This document shows positions 38,838-47,500 of a DNA stretch of 47,500 nt, one piece after another. Position 1 is the stretch's first letter. The number at the start of each line of letters is the position of its first letter. This stretch comes from Anaeromyces robustus. Lineage: Eukaryota > Neocallimastigomycota > Neocallimastigomycetes > Neocallimastigales > Neocallimastigaceae. The notes under the pieces are model-generated. The model was not told the DNA's origin. It saw nothing but the letters and a program-made list of their open reading frames with translations, and did not search any database. The position numbers and the translations under genes are program-made. The stretch lies in contig MCFG01000018.1 in NCBI GenBank assembly GCA_002104895.1, forward strand, positions 70,001-117,500. The letters are read 5' to 3'.

Positions 38838-39809
38838 TTTTTTTTTATTATCTTAAATAACTAACTTTTTTTTTTTTTTTTTTTCTAATTTAAAAACTTT
38901 TTTTTATTTCTGTATTATTAATAATTATTGGAGTTTAGATCAATCAATTATTTATTAGAATATTCTACTTGAAAAATTAAATATTAAATATATTATTATA
39001 AATAATGATTTATAAATGTTATTTCTTTTTTTATTTTATCTTTAAATTATTTCTTTTATTAAAGAATTAATTATAGAATTCCTAATGGTTATTAAGTAAA
39101 TAACAAATATATAATTTTTTTTGTTTATTTATTTCTTTCTTTTTTTTTTTTTTTTTGATATTTTTTTTATTATTATTACAATTTTTAATTGAAAATATTT
39201 TTAAATGAGTATATATATATTGTTTGAACTTAATATTGTTTAAAAAAAGCAAAAAAAAAAAAAAAGTTAGTAATAATAATATTTTAAAATTTATATATTT
39301 TTTTAAAAGAAAGAAAAAAAAATATGAATATTATGATTGATAACTTTTAACAATATTAAACAATAATAAAGTATTATCAAATTATAATTGAATTTTTTTT
39401 ATTTAAATGTCATCAAACAAAACAAAAAGTATAATAAAGACAATGTAATATTGATTATTTTTGAAATATTCTTTTAATTGTTATATAACCTCTTCCTCTT
39501 TTTTTTTTTTTTTTTTTCTTGTGGTAAATATTATATAATCTTGAAACTCTTTATATATATTTATTTAATTTAATTAAATTTATTAAAAAGTATTAAAATA
39601 TTGAGTTATACTTTCTTTTTTATATAATTTGATATAAATATATATAGAATATTAAAAAAAAAAAAAAAAAAGAAAAGAAAGGAACAAAATATACTAGGAA
39701 AAAAAAAAATCAATTGATTAATACATTATTAAGAATTTGTTTTAATTTATATATATTAGCTTTCCTAACTTCTTTTATAGAAGAGATAATATAACAATAT
39801 TAGGAACAA

Positions 39810-39844
<35 letters not shown>

Positions 39845-39968
39845 CTTATTTTTTCTTTATCATACGCTATAGAAAAAAAAGTATTATACTTTTCCAATTT
39901 TTACAATAATAATAAAAATTTATTTAGATTAATAATTAAATATTATAATGATTAATCTTTATCCTCTG

Positions 39969-39999
<31 letters not shown>

Positions 40000-42178
40000 T
40001 TATATAATTTATTATAAATATTAGATTAGATATTATATAAAAAAGAGAAAAAGAAAAAAATAAGAAAATATGATGATTATTTAAAAAAAAAAAAAAAAGT
40101 ATTTATACTTTTTGATATTATTTCCTTTTTTATATAATATAAAAAAAATTTTTTTTTTCTTTTTAATTGCAAAGAAAAAAAAAAAAAAAAAAAAAAGAAA
40201 ATTTAATATTAAATATATATATTATTCTTTTTTTATATATTAATTTTTCATTATTTTATATATATTTATGGTTTTTTAATTAACATATATTATAGAATCA
40301 ATTTAAAATATTCTAATGTTCAAATAAATAAAAATGAAAACTTTAACTAAAATATATATTAAAAAAAGTAAAATAAAATAAAATAAAATAAAATAAAAAA
40401 AGATTAATATTATTCCAAACTTTTCATTACATATAAAGTTTTTTTTTTTAATTATTTTAAACTAAATTTTTTATTTTTTATTTTGGTTTTTAATGTAGAG
40501 AAGTAATATAAAAATTTAATTATTTAATTATATCTATTATAATAATTTAATTAAAATTTAAATTTAATTAAATAATATATGGTACTAATATATTGAAGTA
40601 TAATGAAATTAATTAAATAATTCTATTATTTTTTTATTTTTTTTTTTAATATAATTTAAAAATTTAATAATTCTACAAGAAAAATATAATAATAAAAATG
40701 AAATATAATTATTAAAAAAATAATATTTATTAAAAAATGTATTTTTTTGAAATAGCTTATTAACTATACTTTTATACTTAATACATTCATAGAGACATAA
40801 AAAATAATAATATTTAATAATATATATTAGATATTTTTATATTAAATAAAGCATTAATAATAAATTTATAAATATTATAAATATTATTATATATATAAAA
40901 AAAGTGTCACAATATAATGTTAAATTTTTATTTATAATTTATATACTAATTATCCTGATATATGATATATCGTAAAAGGATTAAATAAATATATATATAC
41001 AAAATAAATATATTATAATTAATAAATTATAATTATAACCATATTATTAATAAAATAATATAAAGGTAAATTTAATTTAATTAATAGTGTTAATGTTTTC
41101 TCTTAATTATTCTATCTTATTTTTTTTTTTTTTTTTTTTTTTAAATATTTGCTTTATTCAAAATTATTGGGTATTATTCCTAACTTTTAACAAAGACTTT
41201 AAATGAATTAGAATTATAAATTATAAATTATAAATTATAAATTATATTTAATAAATATATATATAAAAAATAATAATAATTATAATAAATTGAAATAAAG
41301 ATATGAATAAATATTATTAATTTTATATATTTCTAATTAATGATTTTTATATTTTTATTGATAATTCAATTCAATTTATATATATTCTCTTAACAAATTC
41401 AATTATCATTATCATTATAATAACAATAATATATATATAATACAAAAAAAATAAAGAAATAGAAATAAAAAAAATGAAAAAAAAAAAAAGCAAACTTTAT
41501 ATACACTAAAATGAAATATATATATATATATATATAAATACATATACATTATACATCAATAATCATTATATACACATATAAAAAAAACACTACACATTAA
41601 TTATTATTATTATTTAAAATAATATATAAAATTAATTTTATTATTATTAAATGTTTTATTTTTGCTTTTTTTTTAATTATTGTTGATTGAAAATTAATTA
41701 CATAAAAAAAATGTTTAAATAAATAAATGAAAAACAAGCATAAAAGATAATAAAATATATATATATATATTTGTTCTTTTTTATATAAAATTTCTATATT
41801 TCATGGTATATTAAAAATAATGATATAATAAAATGAAAAAAAAAAGTAAGAGAATATAGATTTATTAAATAAAAAAAAATTAAAAATAATTTATATAATA
41901 AAAGAAAAAGTAATTATAAAAAAAAATATTATTCCTCTTATCTATATAATATTATAATATTATAATGTATAATTATTATTATAATGGGTATTATTTAAGA
42001 GGAGATATTAATAAATCTATTAAAATTATATATATATTACAATAATTATATATTATTTCTATAATTACTTTTCTTTTTTTATAAAGAAAAAAAAAAAGAT
42101 TATGTATATCTTTCTTTTTACTTTTTACTTTTCATTTTTTACTTTTTTTTTTTTTTTTTATATTCTCTATACTTTATT
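38838..42178. other. 3.3-kb noncoding region
   Basis: AT-rich with many T/A runs (for example 39811-39844 and 39970-39995). No exon, RNA gene or clear long repeat seen; short AAATTATA repeats lie near 41215-41240. The left part is the 5' flank of the 695-residue gene; the right end is the 3' flank of the radical-SAM gene. Confidence 0.5.
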
Positions 42179-42937
42179 CTAATAAACCTTTTCTTCATAA
42201 CAAGTTTGGTTCACATGTTCTCCAATTTCTTTTATTTTTTTTATATCTTTTATTTCTTTAATTTCTTTTATTTCTTTAATTTCTTTTATTTCTTTTACTT
42301 CTTTTACTTCTTTTACTTCTTTTACTTCTTTTATTTCTTTTACTTCTTTAACCTCTTCATAACATGATTTATTGACTTCTTCTTCAATAAATTCTTTACT
42401 ATTATTAATCCAATCAAGTTCATCCCATTGAATTTTTTTATCCTCTCCAACTTGATGTTTTAAGATAACACGTTGATTCGTGGTAGCTAAAAATTTATTA
42501 TAAATTCTTTTCTTTAATAAAAATTTACCAGCTTTAATCATACGAACATTTGGTAAAGCAAGTAAAGCTTTATGTTTTCTTTTAACAAGTTCCATATTAT
42601 AACCAGAATAAATACAAACTTTAAAGGAAGGTTTTAAATTTTCAATAATAGTACGAACAAAATCAGCTTGATCTAAAGGTTCTCCACCTTGAAAACAAAT
42701 CCATTGAGAAAGTTCTAATTCATTTAATTTTGAAACTACAGCTTCAACGGTAGTTTTTCTAGTTTCATCAAATGATTGAAGTTCACAATTATGACAATCT
42801 GGACAACGAATACTACAACCTCTTACAAAAACAACTGTAGCAATTTGTCCTGGAACATCAATAAAAGATAAATTAGTACGTTCAACGTAACCAATAGTAC
42901 ATCCAGTAAAATCTTCAATATCTTGAACCTTGGTCAT
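42179..42937 (-). CDS. Radical-SAM activating enzyme, NrdG/PflA-like, with Lys-Glu repeat tail
   Basis: 252 residues, single exon. Residues ~14-175 are a compact radical-SAM domain. It has SFIDVPG, then VVFVRGCSIRCPDCHNCEL, whose C41-x3-C45-x2-C48 binds the 4Fe-4S cluster. CFQGGEPLDQ (~81-90) is the SAM-binding GGE motif, followed by VCIYSGYN (~107-114) and MIKAGKF. The set fits anaerobic ribonucleotide reductase activase (NrdG) or a pyruvate-formate-lyase-activase relative, which makes a glycyl radical on its partner. Such enzymes are oxygen sensitive and support an anaerobic host; the family is mainly prokaryotic, so transfer is plausible. Residues 196-238 are KEV/KEI tripeptide repeats flanked by NKSCYEE and NQTCYEE, a tail not usual for NrdG. 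The exact substrate cannot be told from motifs; no partner enzyme is in the window. Confidence 0.88.
   Translation of the reverse strand: MTKVQDIEDFTGCTIGYVERTNLSFIDVPGQIATVVFVRGCSIRCPDCHNCELQSFDETRKTTVEAVVSKLNELELSQWICFQGGEPLDQADFVRTIIENLKPSFKVCIYSGYNMELVKRKHKALLALPNVRMIKAGKFLLKKRIYNKFLATTNQRVILKHQVGEDKKIQWDELDWINNSKEFIEEEVNKSCYEEVKEVKEIKEVKEVKEVKEVKEIKEIKEIKEIKEIKDIKKIKEIGEHVNQTCYEEKVY
42224..42352 (-). repeat. 9-bp coding minisatellite (Lys-Glu-Val/Ile)n
   Basis: About fourteen 9-bp units in the 3' end of the radical-SAM gene, encoding KEV then KEI runs with two variants (KDI, KKI). Copies of the same residue type are grouped, suggesting recent unequal expansion. The frame is preserved. 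Confidence 0.9.
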
Positions 42938-45071
42938 TATTATTATTATTATTACTATTTAATAAATTATTAATTATTATTATAAATTAATTTTAATTTT
43001 TAAAATTTAAATTACTTTTATTAATTGAATTATTTATAAATAAACAATTATTTTATTTTATTTTATTATAAAATTCTTTATTCTTTTTTTTTTTTTTTTA
43101 ATTTTTTCTGTAATTATGCACACAAGTAATATCTATGCTTGTTAAGTAAAATATATTAAAAAAAATAATAATTATAAATTATAAAATATGAAATGGAAAA
43201 AAAAAATTTTTTTTTTATTGAAAATTTATTTTATATTTATACAAAAATATTTATTAATAAATTTAATTAATTATTAAAAAAAAATTTTTTTTTATTGTCC
43301 ATAAAAAATTTTTGTTGCTTATTCTTTTTTTTTTTTTTTATTTTTTTATTTTTTTATTTTTTTTATTTATTTAAATACTTTATTATATTTTTTTAATTTA
43401 TAACAATTTTTGTAATTAAATTTAAAAAAGTAATATGATTATGATTATGATTACGATTATGATTATAAAGGATAAATAATGAAAAATAATTACTATTAAT
43501 AAATTCTAATAATAAATAAGAAAATAACAACGTAATAACAACACAATCATTTATTTTATAATACTAATTTCAATATAAATATATTATATAGTATTATACA
43601 CTTTTATTGTTCCTATTATTATTTTATATTTTATATTATATCAACAAACATCAATGATAAAAAATAAAAATATTTTAAGAATTATTATTAACAAATATTT
43701 TTTTATAAAAAAAAAGTATTTTTATTTAATTAACTTAGTATTAATTAATATTAAAAATGGAAAAAAAATTTTTTTTTTTTTTGTAATCATTGTCCATTAA
43801 AGTTCAAAAATTTAGTTTCAAAATAGTAAAAAAAAAAATAAATAAAAATAAAAAAAAATAATTAAATTAAATTATATTAATAATAGTAGTTAAGTTAAAA
43901 AAAAAAAAAAAAGGTAAAACCAAATCATTAATAATCATAATTATTTATAATAAATAACAATCAATTATTATTCTGTTTTTTTTTTTTTATATTTTTTTTT
44001 ATTTTATTTATACTTACTTTTTAAGATTATTATTTATTATATATGGTGGCAAAGTTTTTATTTTAATAAAAAAAATTTTTTTTTTTTTAGTATGTAATGT
44101 TGATGTTGATAGAAACTTTTTTTTTTTTTTTTTAATATTTAAAATTTAAAAAATAAAGTAAAAAGTTCCTTTAATGAAAGTTTATTTTATTTATAATGGA
44201 ACCATTTATATCATTTAGTAAAATAAAATCTGAATAGAATAATTATAATTATAATAATTATAAGTACTTAAGTAAAGAAAGAATTAAAATTTCAAAATAT
44301 AAAAAATATATATATAAAAATTTAATTTATGTTTTATTATTTTTTTTTAAAAAAATGATTTTTCCCCACTTTTTTTTTTTGTTGTTATTGCTGTTGTTAT
44401 ATATATATATATATAAATATAAAATAAAAATTATATTTTATATTAACTTATCTTAAAAGTATAAAATAGTATATTATTCTTTTGATCTAGCAATTTTTTA
44501 TTTATTTTTCTTGATAATTGGTAATTACATTTCATTATCGACTAGTTCTCTTTGCTACGAATCTCTACGCTTTATCTCACATGTTCACCCTGTCTACCAC
44601 TACATTTCATATATATGTATTTTATACATAAAAATAACATTTATATATATTTTATACATATATTTAAACAATAATAATAATAATAATAATAATAATATAT
44701 TCTATTTATTCTTCAATTGAAATGATATATTAATATTAAAAATAAATACCAAAATTAATTGAAGATAATAATATAGCTTAGGAATTATTTTTTGAAGGAA
44801 GAGTTAAAATTTAAATTAAAAATTTTAATTTTAATATTTAAAATTGATTTATTATTTATTATAATATCTAGATATTAACATTAAGTATAATCTTATTTTA
44901 ATAGTAGACTACAATTAAAATAATATTAAACTTAATAATGACTTGTATGAATTTTATTTATATATATCCCATTATAAACTACAAAACGAATTTAAATAAA
45001 AGTATATATTAATTATTATTGATATATTAATACAAGATTTATAATGTAAAAAGAAATCAATATAAAAATCT

Positions 45072-45106
<35 letters not shown>

Positions 45107-46027
45107 ATATAAATATAGTAAAAAAAAAAAAAATATGAAATAAAAAAAATAGGTACTATTAGGATATCAACTTTTCTCCAAATGACGAACTTCTTCATAA
45201 AAATTGTAAATAAATAGTACAATTTATGTTAATTTATGTTAAAAAAAAAAAAATAAAAAATAAAAAATAAAAAATCTACCAGCCTCACAAATTACGAAAC
45301 AAAAAAATTTATCTGAACTTGAAAAAAAAAAAATTTTTTTTAATTAAATAATTTTTAATAGATAAAACATTTCATATTCTAAAATAAAAAAAAATTATAG
45401 TTATTGAATAGGAGAAGAGAATATTTCCTTACTCTTTCTTTGAGAATGAAATGAATTATGTTTAAATATATATATATATATATATTTATATAAAAAACAT
45501 TAAATAAAAAATAAAAAATAAAAAATAAAATAAAATAAAATAAAAAAAAAGGACATAAAGTATTAATTAAACTTCTTGCCTTTTCAATAGAAATGTTAAA
45601 AATATAATAATAAAATATTAATATTAATATTAATAACACGACATTTGAAAAATATATATATTATTCATTTAATACAAACATACAAACATCAATTGTATAT
45701 CATTCAAAAATTTTAAATGGTTAATAACCTATGTTATTAATTTATTTATTTTTTATTTTTTTTTTTTTTTTTACCAAATAATAAAAATTAATTTGTTATT
45801 AAATGGTATGTATAATTAAATCTTTTAAAATATAATATAATATATATATATATATACTTATTTATTTATTTATTTATTATTTTTTATATCAAATGATAAA
45901 TATTCTTTTTTTTTTTTTTTTGATATTTTATCATTAAATATATATATATATAATTAAATGTTATCTAATTAAATGTTATCTAATTAAATGTTTTATATAT
46001 ATATATTTTTAATCGAATTCTAAAATA
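42938..46027. other. 3.1-kb noncoding region with a few GC-elevated patches
   Basis: Mostly AT-rich. Patches of more complex sequence occur at 43115-43145, 44535-44612 (separate entry), 45150-45200 and 45275-45320. None gives a convincing exon. (TTTA)n lies near 45859-45880 and a TCTAATTAAATGTTA repeat near 45955-45990. Confidence 0.5.
44535..44612. other. GC-elevated patch of unknown nature
   Basis: About 78 bp near 42% G+C in very AT-rich DNA (around CTTTGCTACGAATCTCTACG and CATGTTCACCCTGTCTACCA). It has a short direct repeat, CTACG-AATCT-CTACG, and TACATTTCAT occurs on both sides (44526 and 44603). All six frames are short or lack a start and good splice sites. It has no tRNA boxes, no C/D box pair and no strong fold by eye. 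It could be a small RNA gene, an orphan exon or a regulatory site. Confidence 0.35.
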
Positions 46028-47365
46028 TTAATTTTTACCACTTAATGGTATATTTGAATGAAAATTAGTAGAATTCTCTATTTCTGAATAACTTGGTAAT
46101 CCATCATTATTATAACTAAATTGTTTTTTATTATCCTCTTTAGTTACATTATTATCGTTATTTTGATTATTACTGATGTCATTATTGTAATTACCACTGA
46201 TGTTATTATTATTATTATAATTATAATTATTATTATTATTGTAATTACCACTGATGTTATTATTATAATTATTATTATCATTATTATTATTGTAATTACC
46301 ACCAATGTTATTATTATTATAATTACCACTGATGTTATTATTATAATTATTATTATTATTATTATTATTGTAATTACCATTGATGTTATTATTATTATTA
46401 TTGTAATTACTACCAATGTTATTATTATTATAATTATTATTATTGAAATTACCACCAATGTTATTATTATTATAATTATTATTATTATTATTGAAATTAC
46501 CACCAATGTTATTATTATTATTATAATTATTATTATTATTGAAATTACTACCAATGTTATTATTATTATAATTATTATTATTATTGAAATTACCGCTTAT
46601 ATTATTATAATTATTATTAATATCATTATTATTGTAATTACCACTTGTATTATTATAATTACCATTATAATAATTATTACTATTATTATTATTACTATTG
46701 TAATTGTTGTTTTCGTTGTTATTGTTATTATTAAATGAATAAGAATTATCATTTCTATTTACGAAACTTCTGTTTTCATAAATTTCCATATTAATAAAAC
46801 CTGAAAGATCTTTTGATCGATTATTTCCCTTTCTCCTAATAAATATTACTAAAATGATAACTATAATCAAACAAATAATACCAATTGCAATTGCAATTTT
46901 GTAACGTAATGGTTTACTAGAATTTTCTTTTTCTGGGCTAGAAGAACTAGTAGATTTAGATGAAGATGAAGATGAAGATGAAACAGTTGAAGCTGTTGAA
47001 GTTGTTGAAGTTGTTGCAGAAGAATCATCTATTATACTTTTTCCTAATATTTCTTCTATTTCAGTTTGTGTACATTCCCTACCAATATTAGCTGGTGGAA
47101 CTGTACATGCTCCTGGTTGATAACATTCAATAGTTGTATTTAAAATATTACACTGAATAGGTGAATTAACAAATTTAACTAATTTAACTTTTAATAAACT
47201 ATTATCTTTAAGTTCTCTATAAATTCAAAAAAAAAACAAAAAATAAAAAATAAAAAATAAAAAATAAAATAAAATAATATAATATAAAAAATTTAATATA
47301 TTTTTCCGCATTAAAAAAATATATTTTAAAAAAATAAAAAAAATAATTAATATTTTTAGTATTTT

Positions 47366-47405
<40 letters not shown>

Positions 47406-47500
47406 AATAGTATAATATTATAAATCAATATTTACCATATTACATGTTCTTTAAATTAGAAAGTTTAAATAAATCATTAGGGAGTTTGTTAACCATGGAA
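46028..47500 (-). CDS. LRR ectodomain / transmembrane / Asn-rich cytoplasmic tail protein (partial)
   Basis: Model: exon from the window edge to 47444, intron 47443-47217 (GT-AG, contains a 35-base A-run), exon 47216-46028. The 5' end is outside. The first visible residues (KLPNDLFKLSNLKNIELKDN) are a leucine-rich repeat formed across the intron. Then follow a Cys-bearing cap (PIQCNIL, IECYQPGACTVPP, GRECTQTE), a Ser/Thr stalk, a single membrane helix (YKIAIAIGIICLIIVIILVI) and a stop-transfer RRKGNNRSKD. The tail of ~260 residues is dominated by Asn tracts with repeated G-N-Y/F-N and I-G/S-N units and ends in YSEIENSTNFHSNIPLSGKN. It would be a cell-surface protein with an outside LRR. No kinase follows. 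The Met at 46870 lies inside the membrane helix and is not the start. Confidence 0.85.
46140..46735 (-). repeat. Coding poly-Asn repeat region with ~12-20-codon units
   Basis: Repeated AATAAT blocks punctuated by codons for I-S/G-G/S-N-Y/F give at least ten units of the type N(n)-I-x-G-N-(Y/F). Interruptions are shared between units, indicating tandem duplication on top of triplet slippage. The frame is maintained throughout. Confidence 0.85.

Noticed and set aside
44511-44720. 69-codon plus-strand frame ending in poly-Asn
   Set aside because: Begins at a non-ATG codon and becomes low complexity after the GC patch; no splice support.
46121-46738. Ile/Val-rich frames on both strands (46121-46738 plus, 46144-46554 minus)
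   Set aside because: Other frames of the Asn-repeat tail of the LRR protein.

Overview
The window is extremely AT-rich nuclear DNA from a eukaryote. It has spliced genes, Asn-rich low-complexity proteins, long homopolymers and (AAT)n/(AAAT)n microsatellites. Three things point to a fungus, most likely an anaerobic gut fungus (Neocallimastigomycota). The trifunctional tryptophan protein has the fungal domain order GATase-IGPS-PRAI. There is a radical-SAM activating enzyme of the NrdG/PflA type, which fits an obligate anaerobe. A LRR / transmembrane / poly-Asn surface protein is also present. The taxon is an inference; no marker gene such as rRNA is present.

Layout. 1-3768 (-): N-terminal 1256 codons of a POLQ/HELQ-family helicase, running off the left edge. 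3769-7284: noncoding, with a ~288-bp tandem satellite (about 4720-6200) and a 27-bp minisatellite. 7285-7986 (-): secreted Cys-rich protein, probably GPI-anchored. 7987-10720: noncoding, with ~870 bp of (AAT)n. 10.7-17.1 kb (+): a tight trio made of an unknown basic protein (5 exons), anthranilate synthase component I (4 exons) and the trifunctional tryptophan enzyme (no intron). 18212-22062 (+): UTP3/SAS10 ribosome-biogenesis factor (8 exons). 24326-26480 (+): DGAT2-family acyltransferase (7 exons). 27903-28412 (-): unknown four-helix membrane protein. 28931-29052 (-): GC-rich island that folds well, a candidate structured ncRNA. 33143-33664 (+): unknown small protein. 36612-38837 (-): unknown low-complexity protein (2 exons). 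42179-42937 (-): radical-SAM activase. 46028-47500 (-): LRR receptor-like protein, running off the right edge.

Functional links. The clearest is tryptophan synthesis. The chorismate-binding subunit (TRP2/TrpE) and the trifunctional protein supply anthranilate synthase (both subunits), phosphoribosylanthranilate isomerase and indole-glycerol-phosphate synthase. They sit 97 bp apart, and an unknown gene ends only 28 bp before TRP2, in a region where other gaps are 1-4 kb. The other genes look like unrelated housekeeping, surface or lineage-specific genes.

Exon junctions were set by hand from GT-AG sites and reading-frame continuity. In all six spliced models the phases close exactly, which is the main support for them.
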